A stretch of DNA of 64,000 bases. Origin: Phoenix dactylifera. Its lineage: Eukaryota; Streptophyta; Magnoliopsida; Arecales; Arecaceae. Below are positions 1 to 12,299 of this stretch, piece by piece. The notes below the pieces were generated by a model. It was given only the letters and a program-made list of their open reading frames with translations, was not told where the DNA came from and ran no database searches. Both the position numbers and the translations under genes were made by a program. The stretch is from assembly GCF_009389715.1 (NCBI RefSeq), contig NC_052404.1, positions 7,896,745 to 7,960,744 of the forward strand. Direction: 5' to 3'. Numbering within the stretch: the stretch's first letter is position 1; the number at the start of each line of letters is the position of its first letter.

Positions 1-342
1 GAGCTGGACTTGGCGTGAGCCAAACCATAGCTACCCAAAACCTGCCTTATAAGAAACCTAATCCTGCCCACCCTGTTTATCGATATCTAGCTCTGTATGA
101 TTTTAGAGGTTGCAAAATCTGACTCGAACCCACTAATGTGGCTCCAAAATATCAGGTTTGGTTTGATTCCTTAACAACCTAACAAAATTCTCGAATTTTG
201 TTTTCTGATCAGGTTCGGTTTGACTCGGACCCAAACCCAACTAACTAGGCAAATGATGGAATAGAGACCAGTTGTGCATCTGAACCAATGTGCTGAAAGC
301 TAAATGAGTTCTCAAATTGTAATATTTCATGCATCGGGCAGG

Positions 343-470
343 TTATATGCTAGTTATATAATAAAGCTTTTGTGGTGGAAGTCTCGAATTATAATAATAT
401 CTCAAGTTATATGCTAGTTATATGATAAAGCTTTTTGTGGTTGATGTCTCCCTTCCAACTCCATCCACAT
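343..470. repeat. Tandem duplication, about 64-bp period
   Basis: Two adjacent diverged copies start near 343 and 407. Both contain TATATGCTAGTTATAT followed by a run reading GATAAAGCTTTTTGTGG or a close variant. Seen directly. Confidence 0.7.
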
Positions 471-1591
471 GTATAGATGAGGCAGAAATGTGACATGGTC
501 CCACCTTTCATACACAAGGGGCCCCACTGCCAACTCATGCCCAGTCTCCCCTCTATGGAAACCAGTAAGCACTAACCACCCGTTAATCACGAAACAATTA
601 AGCTAAACCATGGTTATCTGATCTGCAATCTGTCCTAAATAAGAAAACAGACCATGCTTATCCTCTCATTCACAAACCTCCGGCGTTGCCGAGACCATCT
701 CTTCCTATGCCTCAACAAACCTTACCTCCAATGTAGAGCCGAGCGAGTCCTTCCTCTGCCTCTCCTTCTCAACCTCTTATCACTCCACTTCTCTCTCCCC
801 ATTCCGTCGATTCTTGCGGCAATTCGGATATGCACGGAAATTGCACTAAATCTTAGCCAACAGCTTTCATCAAATTTTAGGGCTAGAAATCGTACTAAAT
901 CTTTTAGGGGCAATTATTATGCAAGGAAAACTGGGTTGGGCAACAGCAAGGCAACTCATTGCAAGCCTTTGCTTTTGTACCAAGTGCAAATGGCATATTG
1001 CAAAGGCAAATCCATGCCTATTTAGATAGATCTCAGCTTTTCTTTTTAGTGATGTCAATGATGATGTTTCATATTAACAAATCCATCTTTTAGTGCTTCC
1101 TTTCCATATCTGGAATTTGGGACCTGTGTACTTGATTATTTGGACATGTAATTAATTTCAGATACCTCTGGATTCATTTTGGCCAATGTGGAGAGGAAAT
1201 ATGATCAGCGAGCAGTTAGAATAACCGCGACAAGGCTTCCTGATTCCTAGAATCTATTGTCGATAAAATTAGCCACAAATCATATCCTTCCCATATATGA
1301 AAATGAAGAGAGCACTCACTTAACTACCAAGAGGTCATCATCACTATCTGCCATTTTATCTTCTTGAGGGTGAGCACCAAGGTGCATCTCGTGTGAGCAA
1401 CATGCATGGAAGCCGAGGATAGCCGAATTGAATACAAGAAAGGATAACGATGTCTATACTTAACGCAGTACAGTATTTTAGAGTCGACACTTTACGTAGG
1501 CCATCATATTCTCCAGGATGAGACTTGGAAACCATTCTCATGGTATTATCACTATAGCGGTCTTTTGAGGCTGTTATAGAAGACATCACCA

Positions 1592-1593
<2 letters not shown>

Positions 1594-1624
<31 letters not shown>
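1594..1624. repeat. (CT)n microsatellite
   Basis: An uninterrupted CT run of about 15 units. Confidence 0.95.
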
Positions 1625-1626
<2 letters not shown>

Positions 1627-2649
1627 ACAGTACCGTAGGCGTTTGCCATCCACTAGTTCCTCAACAGCCACAGAAATCATAACGAGCAGCATCTTTCTTT
1701 TATTCCTGTTCACGACTCGGCCTTGTTGCTGGTTTCTCTTTGGCTGGGCTTGACGACTTCTTCTGGGGATTCTAGCAAACACCTCCGGCCCCACTCCGAG
1801 TTGGGCTGCCTGGATCCACAAAGCCCCACCGGTCAACTTGCAGCATCCCGTGATTTGTAGCTCGCATCGTATGATTGTTTTGGTTGCGTCATTATCATGC
1901 GGGCGGTCATCTCTATGCTCCGCTTCAGCTCTTTGGGTTTTTATTTATTTGGCGGCTCAGAAGCGTTCGCCGATGCAAACTCTATTACTTGTGAATATTA
2001 TTATACAACTACTTACGAAGTTCTTTAATGCTCCAATTTTTCAGTTAATCTAAGCTTTAAGATATTTTTCAGTGAATATATTCGCCAATCCTTTTGTTCT
2101 GGAATCTTTTACAAATCAGGCACAATAGCAATCTTTTTTCTCTATTTTCATAGAGAGTTCGAGATGCATTTTCAAATAATTGAACTTTGAACCTCATGCT
2201 GATAAGAAAAAAAAAAGTTGGTCTAGTCATGTTTTGTCATATTTTTATTCTCATTTGTGTAGTTCAAATCATATCCATCACACATACAAACATACTCTTA
2301 CTTTTTACAGTTAATGGATTAGTATTACTTGAAGCAAATAGCTTGTGAGGTGATGCATGATCATGTACGTATGACCCTACGAAGATTTGACAAATGACTT
2401 TGATCGCAGCAAGCTGGAAATTTCTCAAATATTGGAATAATTTCAGTACATAATTTTAAGCCATGATCCTAATAAATGACTTGGCTTTTTTTTTGGGTAG
2501 AAATGGCTTAGCTATTTTAAAACAATGAAGAGAGAGGGTGGGTGGGCTGCTGTCCGGTGCAAGAGAGCGAAATCCCACCACCAACCACGCTGCTCAGAAA
2601 AGTAATACTAAAGATTAAAATTAGCAAAAAAAACAGATGGAGAATTTAA

Positions 2650-2659
2650 TATAAAATAA
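2650..2659 (+). promoter_or_regulatory. Candidate TATA box of the RING E3 gene
   Basis: TATAAAATAA lies about 40-60 bp before a GC-richer leader with pyrimidine patches and about 1 kb before the ATG. The leader is interrupted by an intron (see 2792-3622). No other TATA-like box sits better relative to that leader. Confidence 0.45.
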
Positions 2660-2791
2660 AATAATCGGAAAGCCGAACCCCTTGGAGGAAATTAAAGCGG
2701 GGGAGGATCGTTGAGTCGTTCTCTCCCGATACCTTCCACCCCCCCTTTGCGTCTCTTCTACCATTCAAAGCCTGCCCAAAGTTCCTCGAAG

Positions 2792-3622
2792 GTAACTTTT
2801 TTAATCCAAGATTAATGCATTTGTTCGAGAAAAGATCGAGGGAATTGATTTAAGATTGCGTTTCTGATTCTTCTTCTATGGCCGATTTCTGGTGGTTTGA
2901 GGAGATGAGATTTTTCTCGGTCCTTCTGGATTCTTCTGCTGTGGCCTCTTCTGGGTGGGGAAATTTAAATCAATGCTCACCTGTTTGGGGTTTGAATGAA
3001 TCTCCAAAATTATTGATTTTGTTGGTAGAAAAGTCCGAAAAATTCAATTTTGATCAGAGTTTTGTATGGTTTTGGCTGCGATTTTTGAGAATTTGTTCGT
3101 GGCTAAGAGGAGTCCTTTTTAGCTGGTATTTTCTGTTCTCCTCTTTCATTGAGAGAATGATTTTATTTCTGCTGGTGTTTTATTATCCGAGAGTCATGTG
3201 GGTCTTCTTTTTCTTTTTCCGGCGTTACTCTCATGGATTTGAAAGAAAGGAATATCCTTTATGAGAGATTTTTGGCTATGGTGTTGTAAAAAGAGTTTGT
3301 TTTGTTGATTTTCAATGGATTTCATGAAAAGATCTACCATTTCTCTCCCTGAAGGATCTGTTTTAAATTATCTATCCTTCGGCAAGAAGAAATATGGAAA
3401 CTAAGACTCATTTCAAGATTTCCAATTTCTTCGCCAGTCGAAGACCTGATTTTCCTATATATTTTTCTGATGGAAGAAAATAATAGATTCTTTGCATGAA
3501 GACTTGGTGGCAAGTTGAGCTGAATTTTTGCCTAAACTTTGCTTAATTTCTTGCTCCTTATAAGTTTTTTTTTTGTCCCTTTGCTTGTTGGATTCATTGC
3601 ATTTTTTGGTCTTGGAAGCCAG
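2792..3622 (+). other. Leader (5' UTR) intron of the RING E3 gene
   Basis: The sequence before 2792 ends in CTCGAAG followed by GTAACT, a good donor. A T-rich tract ending in GCCAG at 3622 is a good acceptor. The joined leader then runs 32 bases to the ATG at 3655. The 128-codon open frame at 2878-3264 inside this stretch is T-rich, has no domain, and is better explained as intron. Leader introns are common in plant E3 ligase genes. Confidence 0.6.
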
Positions 3623-3654
3623 ACAAGAAGGTTGAAGAGAAGGGCAGGAAGACG

Positions 3655-4674
3655 ATGGACGAGGCTCTGGTTGCTAGATACTGGTGCCACATGTGCTCAC
3701 AGATGGTAAATCCTGTGATGGAGGTGGAGATCAAATGCCCCCATTGTAATAATGGATTTGTAGAAGAAATGGATGGTGGGGGAGACTTGGATGCCGCCGA
3801 TCTGGGCTCTGACCGATCCCTCTCTCTTTGGGCTCCAGTCTTGCTTGGAATGATGAGCAGGGGCTCCCGACGCCGAAGGCTTCAAAGGGAAGAAGAAGAG
3901 GATGACTCTGGTCCGCATCGTTACTCAGAATCCCTTCGTCGAAGGAGGAGGAGCTTGGCCATCCTACAGCTGCTGCAAGCCCTCCGGGAAACAAACAGAT
4001 CAGAGTCTGATAATTCTGAGGGTGAGAGGGAGACGGAAAGGGTTAGAGAAAGGGAGAGGGAGCGTGTGATCCTAATCAATCCTTTCAACCAGGCTATAAT
4101 TCTCCAAGGATCCTTCGATGCAGGCGAAACTCAGAGACAGAATTCGAACAGCAACAGCTTTGGTGCTTCTTTCGAAGACTACTTTCTTGGGCCTGGCCTG
4201 GATCTTTTGTTGCAGCATTTGGCAGAGAATGATCCTAACAGATATGGATCACCGCCTGCTCAGAAAGAGGCAATTGATGCAATGCCCACTGTAAAAATTG
4301 TGGAAGCCATGAGCTGCTCCGTCTGTTTGGAAGACTTTGAAATAGGTGGAGAGGCTAGGGAGATGCCTTGTAAACATAAATTCCATTGCGGGTGTATACT
4401 ACCATGGCTGGAGCTCCACAGCTCGTGCCCAGTTTGTAGGTTTCAGATGCCAGCAGATGAGTCGAAGGATTCAAATGGAGGTGGTAACAGCAATAGGGTG
4501 GAGGGTGGTAGTGGGGATGGTGGTGATGCGGGTAATGGAGGGAATGGGAGGAGATTCTGGTTGCCAGTGCCTTGGCCTTTCAATGGGCTGTTCTCCTTAT
4601 CAGGGTCCCAGAGCAGTGGGAATTCTTCTTCGGCACCGCCGTCATCGTCCACCCCCGATAGTAACTCAGCCTAA
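3655..4674 (+). CDS. RING-H2 E3 ubiquitin ligase with N-terminal zinc ribbon (RING1/BCA2-like)
   Basis: A single-exon CDS of 339 aa. The N-terminus has a zinc ribbon (C11, C14, C28, C31) of the type found in plant RING1-like and BCA2/RNF115-like ligases. The RING-H2 domain spans about residues 221-261 with ligands C221, C224, C239, H241, H244, C247, C258 and C261, and the W251 typical of E2-binding RING domains. By family knowledge it transfers ubiquitin from an E2 to substrates, acting in cytosol or nucleus. The substrate cannot be told from sequence. Between the domains lies an acidic and basic low-complexity stretch (about 75-138) with an Arg/Glu-rich run, encoded by purine-rich DNA. The tail after residue 270 is rich in Gly, Asn and Ser. 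The ATG at 3655 begins the conserved start of the family, just before the zinc ribbon. No membrane segment is seen. Confidence 0.93.
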   Translation: MDEALVARYWCHMCSQMVNPVMEVEIKCPHCNNGFVEEMDGGGDLDAADLGSDRSLSLWAPVLLGMMSRGSRRRRLQREEEEDDSGPHRYSESLRRRRRSLAILQLLQALRETNRSESDNSEGERETERVRERERERVILINPFNQAIILQGSFDAGETQRQNSNSNSFGASFEDYFLGPGLDLLLQHLAENDPNRYGSPPAQKEAIDAMPTVKIVEAMSCSVCLEDFEIGGEAREMPCKHKFHCGCILPWLELHSSCPVCRFQMPADESKDSNGGGNSNRVEGGSGDGGDAGNGGNGRRFWLPVPWPFNGLFSLSGSQSSGNSSSAPPSSSTPDSNSA

Positions 4675-4677
4675 TAT

Positions 4678-7101
4678 GAACTGAAGATAGCTGTTTTATG
4701 CTTCTCTTGTTCTGCTTCTTTGGGTGTAATACTAGTGTAATAATGTTTCATTTACTGAATCTGGATCCTGGAAGTATAAATTCTGAGCCCCTTCTCTTCT
4801 TTGTTTTTTTTCACATTCTTTCCTTCTTGTGTCTCTGAAGAGTTTGTGTCCAATGAATTTAGCTGCATCAACTGGAATTTCTGATGTCTGCTTACCTTTT
4901 GGGGTAAATGAGTCTTTAACTTCTACCTTTCCAGAATTTATGAAGTATAAGTTGGAGAAGATAAAACCAATTTATGTTGAAGATGATGATCAATACTAAC
5001 CATCCAGACCCACTGAGATTTCTATTTCCTCATTATCTCAAAGTTTACTTTCCATTGATTTTCTTCGGAATTTGTGCTCAAGCAATGATTTCATATTTTA
5101 TCAGTACCCTGTACTATTTCATTTGCACCAAAATTTTGGTAGTCTTCTTGATTATTTGTGCAATTCTTGTAATCATTGATCAGTGGCCTACTCTCTCACC
5201 TTCACTAGGATCCGGTGGAATCTTCATTTTTCCTGTAATGCATCTTTCAAGATTCATATTGATAGTGATACTTTTGATAGTCTCTGGTAAGAGCTGGAAT
5301 ATATTTTGCTGCTCGAGTTAATCTTCTTGATTCTTGGCACAGATTTTTTGTTACATTAATTGGTAACTCAAACCTTCTTACTTGAGACCTATTAGTTGCC
5401 ACCTCTACACCATTCAACAAGGACTCAAATGGAACAGATGATTGAAGATCAATTATGATGTCTTTCTCCTGACTATAATTGGTATGGTTCTCATGAAGTG
5501 GTTGCATAATTGTGCCAGTGAAGTCTTTGTGAATCACAGTCCATTTTAGCAGGCTTTGGATTTCGCTATATTTTAGATTACAAAGTTTCTTGAACAAGGA
5601 TGCCTTTTGCTTTAATTCTGGAAATACATCCTTTGGTTGTTGAGCATGCAGAATTGTGTGCACCAAAATATGGTTTTGCTCATCTTCTGTTATACGTAAG
5701 TCGGTGGGGCAATTGATAGTGCTGTTAGGGCCATAGGTACAGTACAGCCATTGCTAGGTGAAAACAGGTAGAGGTGTGCTTCTTTATATCTGAGGACACG
5801 TTTCCTATCTGTAGCTGAGAAACAGCTGGTCTGCAAAGTCTATACATCATCATCTAAACATGAATCATATGGAGTTGGATCTACACTATAGATTCTGCTT
5901 CTAAGAACTATTTCTGAATGATAACACTTATCATTCATAGCTTTCGAATAATAGATAGTCTTTTAATGCAACATATGATCTGATCAGATTATCAATCTTC
6001 TTTTAGTCAAGCAAGCTCCTCAGTGTCCGCATGAATGCTGGTATAGACATTTGGGAGTATATGAACATTTCACTGATATGCCTAAACCATTTAGTTGCAG
6101 AAACTTTCTGCTAAATGATAATAGATGATATACTTTATTTAGTGGTGGTGAATTCAATGTCTAAAGCAAATAATTGATTTGGTGGTGCTCGATAGCACGG
6201 TGTTATTTTGCAATTGCAAAACATGATTTGCTTCATGCTTCTGATGTGCAATATGGAAGTTGGCACTTGGCTAAGATATTACCAAGACATTCTTAAACAC
6301 TTATAGTTATGTATCCCTTTGTCCTGTTTTGAATGCATAATCCTTTTATGTATATATTTCTTCTGAAGAAAAGCAAAAGCTGCATTGTTAAATTTCCTTA
6401 GGAGATGAGGATAAAACTGTTAGCACTGGCTCTCCATCTTACTTGGTATGTCCTCCATTTTCTGATCAGTCCTGAATATTAGAACTACTCATCCAAGTGC
6501 ATTGCAGTTGAATCCCTGGAAGTCCAAACCATCCGATCACCACAAATGGTTCGAGCACTTGGCCAAACGAACGCTAGAAGTTTGATAAAATAAATTGATC
6601 TCAGTGCTCTCTCTCTCTATGAAATAGCCTCTCGAGAACCAGCAAGATACTAACTTCTGTAAAATCCAGTGAGCCCGAGATTTAGCTGAAGCACCTTCGA
6701 ATCAGAATCTTAACTTGAGCTACTCAACAATTTAGTATATCGAGTTCTACAATATCTAGAGAGCACAAGATATAGATGAAGAAAATTCAGTTAATATCAT
6801 GACATAACCCACTCAACAATTGTCCTGAAATATAAACTTCAAATATATAGGCAACCAAATAAACGGAAATAACATTCTCACAATAGAACCTCCCCTAAAC
6901 CAAAATCCTTATTCGTTCATATCACCTTCATCAGGAAGAAAATCTGTATCCTAGCTAAAGCAACAAAATTTTGCAGTTCCCCCCATGCGAGGCAAAACAA
7001 CTGCAATCTCCATAGAATTAACACGAGAAAAGAAAAAACAGGAAACATGGACCCTCAAGCAAAATTGTCCCTGCAAAAGTTTCTTCTCAATTATCATTCA
7101 T
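4678..7101. other. 3' UTR of the RING gene and intergenic sequence
   Basis: AT-rich. The first 150 bases are probably the 3' UTR of the RING gene, with AATAAT-like signals near 4738. The last roughly 200 bases before 7102 are probably the 3' UTR of pyruvate kinase on the other strand. Open frames at 4974-5321 and 5247-5666 show no family resemblance, and I see no gene between. Confidence 0.6.
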
Positions 7102-10100
7102 TTACTCCTTAACTGTCAAGATCTTAATCACGGATGCAACACCAATCCGATGCAAGGCCACTACAGATTCTCCTGCTTTGCAGAGACCCATGCTCTTTGC
7201 GTGCTGAATCGCAAATTCCAATGCTTCTTCAGTGGACTCTGTGTCGGAGGCCTTTGCAGTTGCAGCACTCAATACCGGAATCAATCCTCTAAAGATCAGG
7301 CTGTGCCTTGCAGGAGCCTCATCACTGCAGGACCAATCAAAAGAATCTGTCTTCAACTCAGGAACCACGACTGACAATATCGGCATCGCGGGCCTGTACT
7401 TGGCAACCAGCTTTGCTGTGCTTCCTCCCCTGGTCAGGACCAGGATTAGTGATGCTTTAGCAGAGTTGGCTGTTTGGACTGCTGAGGATGCAAGGCTTTC
7501 TAACGGGCTCATTGGTACTGGCGCTGCTGCCATGATACCTTTGAAAACAGCCCCATGATCCAAGTATGATTCTGCTTCCAAGCAAATCTTGGCCATAGTC
7601 TGAACTGCTAATTCTGGGTAAGCCCCAGCAGCTGTCTCTCCACTAAGCATCACGCAGTCGGTGCCATCAAGAACTGCATTGGCCACATCAGTAGCTTCTG
7701 CTCGGGTAGGACGGGGAGACTTGATCATGGATTCCAACATCTGGGTTGCTGTCACAACAGGCTTCCCTTGCATGTTGCACTTGAAAATCATCACCTTTTG
7801 AGCATAGAAGATTTTCTCAATTGGAATTTCCATTCCCAAATCTCCTCGTGCCACCATGAAAGCATCCGAATTTGCAAGTATATCATCAAAATTTGCCACC
7901 CCTTCTTGATTCTCAACCTGCAAGTATTTATAGTGAATATAAAAACTCCAGACCATGCATACTATTGTATAATTTTTTCATACAATAATTTAGACAGTTT
8001 AACAAACCTTTGCCATCAGCATAATTGACTTTGCACGCTCTCCAAGCAGCTTTCTGACCTCCACAAGATCAGAACCTTTGCGTACAAAGGATAAAGCGAT
8101 CATGTCAATCTTATTAGGGATGCCCCATTGCAGGATATCTTCCTTATCCTTCTCCGTTAGTGTAGGAAGATCCACAATGACTCCTGGAAGATTGACATTT
8201 TTCCTTTCACCAAGAACAGCTGAATTCTCGCATCGACAGCGAACCACGCCTGCTTCCTTATCACAAGAAAGCACTGTAAGTGTGATCGTCCCATCAGAAC
8301 AGAGTATGACACTATCTGGCTTCAAATCCTCTGCTAACTTTTTGTAGCTCATCGATATCATGTTCTCATCACCCTTTATGCTGTAATCTGTGGAGACAGT
8401 GATCTCTTGACCCTTCTGAAGATGGATTGGCTTGCCATCTTTTAAAAATCCAGTTCGGATCTCTGGACCCTGAAATATACAGATCAGAATCTTGTAAGGA
8501 GTGGTACTAGCATTTTCTAAAGCAACAAAGACATGATGATTGAAAATCCGGTAGCTTACAACATCAATGAGCTCTTCATATCAGTGCATAAAATTGACCG
8601 AACTATAGGAATCATATGCTCGTTAAGAGGTCACCTAAAAATCAGTCAGTAATTTGATATCATATTTATCAACTGCACTTTTTTCTTTGAGTTCCAGCTA
8701 GACTTGCATCGCCCCCTTGGCAAAGTTCCTCAAGTTAATCCCTGACACTGACATCAATTTCTTCCCTCATTTTATACCCATTCCTACTACAGAAGCCAAA
8801 ACCATAACAACTTCTAGATTATGTCGTAATGTATATAACTGACACAAAGCAGAGACTCCATAAGAACTTGTTATATCTGAAATTATGTTAATGCCATCTC
8901 CTTATTTGGAACTTGTTATATCTGAAATTATCTTAGCGCCATCTCCTAATCTAGAACTGTAACTTACGACATAACCATGCTATCTAAATACAAAAACAAA
9001 CAGCATAGTGTAAACCCCGATCCGATCAGAAACTGAAAGACAGCCTTACATAAGCTATTTTGCCTAAATCCAGTTCGGTAAATATGGGCAAGTTTTTCCC
9101 CCTCAAATCAAACACACATGAACAGACGAAAATAAAGAATAAGAAGTGAACTGCATTTAGGACGATCCTATTAAGAACCAGAAGGAAATAAAAGATAGAG
9201 CATCATATCATCAACTGTAAGTTAGATGGGATGGAGTCCGGCAGGGGGGTGGTGGCGACTCATCAAAGATACACAAATCAAAGAAAGTTGTGCTATCGAC
9301 AAGTGCAATATCCTAATAAACATAAACACCAAAAAAAAATCACCTCCTAAACCAAATATAGCATACAAATAGCTGAAGGTAGTGGCACATGCAAGCCAAT
9401 CAGACAGTTGATATACAGTGGCCTCCAGAGACACCTCAGGGATCAGATGAAACCATATTTGCATGAAAATAGCAGTTAAGAAAAACCCAAAGAGTTCATA
9501 AGGAAATGAAAATCATCGATCTTGCATAGTTCATCGATAGAACAGCATGCAAGACAGCATTACTGATTCCACCGGCTACTCAAAAATAGAAATCACAAAT
9601 GCTTGATATGAATTAAATAATGGCAGAGAAACAGCAAAGATACCAAAGTAAACGCAAGGGTCACGCTACAATGATACAAGAAGAGCTGCGGGTATCATAT
9701 CTTGGCATGAAAATAAAAAGTTAACAAGAAATCAAAGTAAATGAGGGTTGATGATGAGAGAAAACTCGATGCATAACAAACTATAGCATTCCTAGGAGTA
9801 ATAAAAATTAAGTTTTGGAACCATATTAAGAAGCTTGATACGATTTTAAAACTAGAACTAATCCATTTATCAATAAATACAGAAATGAAAAACGACAAAG
9901 AAGATATAAAAGACGATACTTTAAATGAAAAAAAAAAGCATTAGAACAGTCAAAGCATATTAGCAGGGCACGATTTAGCATAAAACCCATATGAATAGTT
10001 CAAAATTATAACGCAATCAAATCTATAAATCGGAAAGCAAAAAAAATCCAAAACAGAAACAGGAAAGTTCCAAAAAAAGTTCCCGCCCCATGAGGTCCCC

Positions 10101-10368
10101 ACCCATATCGACAATCCGACACAAAGGGACGGATCAAAGGCCTTACCTTGGTGTCAAGCATGACGGCGCATGGTATACCGGTGTTTTCCATCGCAGCCCG
10201 GAGGTTATCTAGGGTTTCCTGGTGGTAGGCGTGGGATCCATGCGAGAAGTTGAAGCGGGCCACGTTCATCCCCGCCCTCAAAAGCTTCTCGATCATCGGC
10301 ACCGATCTCGACGCCGGGCCCAGCGTGCACACGATCTTCGTCTTCGGCCTCCTCCTCACCTCCGCCAT
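7102..10368 (-). CDS. Pyruvate kinase, cytosolic isozyme
   Basis: Converts phosphoenolpyruvate and ADP to pyruvate and ATP in the last step of glycolysis. Three exons: 10368-10147, 8469-8008 and 7917-7102. They join in phase to 498-499 codons, close to the roughly 510 aa of plant cytosolic forms. Residues 1-74 hold the start of the TIM barrel with TKIVCTLGP and ARFNFSHG, including the substrate-binding Arg 38. Exon 2 opens with GPEIRTG and carries the B domain and the SFVRKGSD loop with the catalytic Lys. Exon 3 holds ARGDLGME (251-258, metal and PEP binding), TATQMLESM, the SPRPTRAEATDVANAV helix and the C domain ending in GVASVIKI. There is no transit peptide, so it is cytosolic, not plastidic. 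The ATG at 10368 has a good context (G at -3, G at +4). The frame is open further upstream but begins with TTG there. All key residues look intact. Confidence 0.96.
8880..8965. repeat. Short tandem duplication in pyruvate kinase intron 1
   Basis: Two near-identical 43-bp copies, each containing AACTTGTTATATCTGAAATT. Intron 1 (8470-10146) holds nothing else recognisable. Confidence 0.75.
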
Positions 10369-10762
10369 TCCTCCCTTCGAGCAAGAAGACCGAGAAAAAC
10401 CCAAGAAATAGAGATCGATCCGGCAGAAGAAGGAGAGGAAGAGGACAAATGCGTCTCTTTTCCTCTCGCTCCCCCTCCTGTTTTCCAGCAGCGGTAGATG
10501 GGAAGAAACGCAGCCGCGAGCGACGAAAGAACCGAGGTCGCCTTTTATCGGTGGGGGTTGGGCATATGCTTCTCCGGCGGAGCAGCGTGGGGAATCATTG
10601 GATTGGGAACTGGGGCGGTGAAAACCATGGGAGCCGTGGGTTTTGGAGGAAACAGTGGATGATGGGGTGGATTTGGAGAGACGGCATTCGCTTCTGCAGC
10701 GCAGCGCGAATTAGCGGAGAGAAAGGGGGGCGAATGGAACATTCCGTGGACCGGACCGGCGG

Positions 10763-10828
10763 ATTTGCAATGCCTCTGTCCTTTTTTGCATGCCTCTGTC
10801 CTTTTTTGCATGCCTCTATCCTTTTTGC
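10763..10828. repeat. 21-bp tandem repeat, three copies
   Basis: Three copies of a unit reading TGCATGCCTCTGTCCTTTTT, the last slightly diverged, about 400 bp upstream of the pyruvate kinase ATG. Each contains GCATGC, the core of the plant RY element, but a regulatory role is only a guess. Confidence 0.75.
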
Positions 10829-10967
10829 GTCTAATTATTATAGGACTTGGCATCCTCTCTCATATCAATCACATGCGCTGTGCGCAGAAGAAATACAAGG
10901 GAGATGGGGCTATCATGACTTGAATCTTGGATTCATTGGATACCAAATGAGCTATTTAAATTTAATT

Positions 10968-10993
10968 GTGAGAGAGAGAGAGAGAGAGAGAGC
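10968..10993. repeat. (GA)n microsatellite
   Basis: A GA run of about 12 units. Confidence 0.9.
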
Positions 10994-11199
10994 GCGAGTC
11001 GGTTTGGGGCTTAGTTTTGCTTATCATTTTTCAATTGTTCTAAAGAAATATACCTTCTGTGGCACATTGCATGCCCATAGATGCCCGAGATGCATGATAC
11101 ATGCTAACATAGGAAATGGTTTGGCTTGCCAAAAATTGCAAGTACACATGCGAGGTTTGCGGAACCATTCTGAATTGTCCACTTTGGAGTGCTCTGAGT

Positions 11200-11530
11200 T
11201 GTACCGGTGGCGGATCGAGACGGTTCTACCATGGATACCGAAACGATTCGCCGGAGTAGAAGAAGAGAAAAAGAGAGAGAGTGGAGAAGGGAGGGAGAGT
11301 GAGAAGAAGCAAGAGAGGCCAGCTGGCGAAGGCCGGAGAGCCTCTGCGTCTCCCCTGCCTCCGTCGGTCGGCCTCGACCGTTCTCTCTTTCCTCCTCTTT
11401 CTCCTCCCTCGCTCTCTCTCTCTCTCTCTTTTCTTCCCTCATTCTCCCTCTTGTCCGCCATAAAAGTTGTGTCGATACGGACCCTACATGATATGATACG
11501 GGTCCATACCAACTCGTTTCACCGGATAAC
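11200..11530. mobile_element. Non-autonomous element with opposed GA and CT tracts
   Basis: A left arm with GTACCGG and a GATCGAGACGGTTCTACC motif runs into a polypurine tract (about 11261-11315). After a GC-rich centre comes a polypyrimidine tract (about 11385-11455) and then a right arm with TCGATACGGACCC and GGGTCCATACC. The same layout occurs at 20990-21735, which suggests a repeat family. No protein coding is seen. The class is unknown; I infer a MITE-like element from the mirrored layout only. Confidence 0.45.
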
Positions 11531-12299
11531 TAGTATGATGTTCGGTACTGATTTTGCAGTTCTTGGTTACACATGGACAACAAAGTGTAGAACTTGCTGC
11601 TTTAAATGTTACAAAGTGTAGAACTTTGTTAAAACTGAACTACGCAAAGTACATTGTATCTTTATTGTCCTCATATTAGCTTGATATGTGCATCTCACTA
11701 TGTATTTAATTATGCATCGTTATTTGTAAAACTTCTGTGTATTATTTGTAAAATATTGATGCAAAGACTAACATGATATGACCCATATATTTTTTTTGTA
11801 AAATTTTTATAAAATTTTCAGTCCTGATGAACCGAAAATAAGGCAGCCTGTGTTAGCCTAGCGCAAATTCCACCAAGCCTAAACCGGAGAATCTCTATGA
11901 CCCATAGAATTCTCTTCGTTTCTTTTCTTCCAAGGTAACCGGTCCACAGTTTTTAAGAGAGCGCTTGGGGATCGATTGTTTGAAATTTAGTTGTCTTCAT
12001 TCTTCGGGAATTTCTAGTTTATTTGATCAGATACTCTTTTCGAGGGAGCGGACATACTACAATCTAAAAACAAAATAAATATCATGGTCAAGTGAGATCA
12101 AGCAAAAATTATATGGGGTGTGCCATGAGGCGTGCTTCTCATTTTGCCATATTTTTTCTAGTATCCATTTTGAAGTAGAAAAACAAAAATCAAAAACTTT
12201 TTCTATTAATAAAGTTATCGGCACCAAGATTATAAAAATAGAAAAAAAAATGTGCATAGCATCTCTTTTTTCCTTGTTTATTTTCAAAATATATTGTTT

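Larger units (their letters stand above)
1..2640. other. Intergenic region without a supported gene
   Basis: No family-like coding sequence is visible. Open frames such as 654-1025 have no recognisable domain and no partner exons. The stretch holds a short tandem duplication near 343-470, a CT microsatellite at 1594-1624, and AT-rich sequence leading into the promoter of the RING gene. Confidence 0.6.

Noticed and set aside
1-250. Text resembling the GGCCCGAACCC-type degenerate repeats common in plants
   Set aside because: Too short and diverged to delimit or classify.
654-1025. 123-codon open frame on the plus strand
   Set aside because: No domain and no signal peptide; an overlapping minus-strand frame is equally long. 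Chance ORF.
2878-3264. 128-codon open frame upstream of the RING gene
   Set aside because: T-rich, Phe/Trp-rich translation without a domain, and it lies inside a well-supported leader intron.
10449-11621. 390-codon open frame
   Set aside because: Runs through 21-bp repeats, a GA microsatellite and the GA/CT element; the translation is low-complexity and the opposite strand is equally open.
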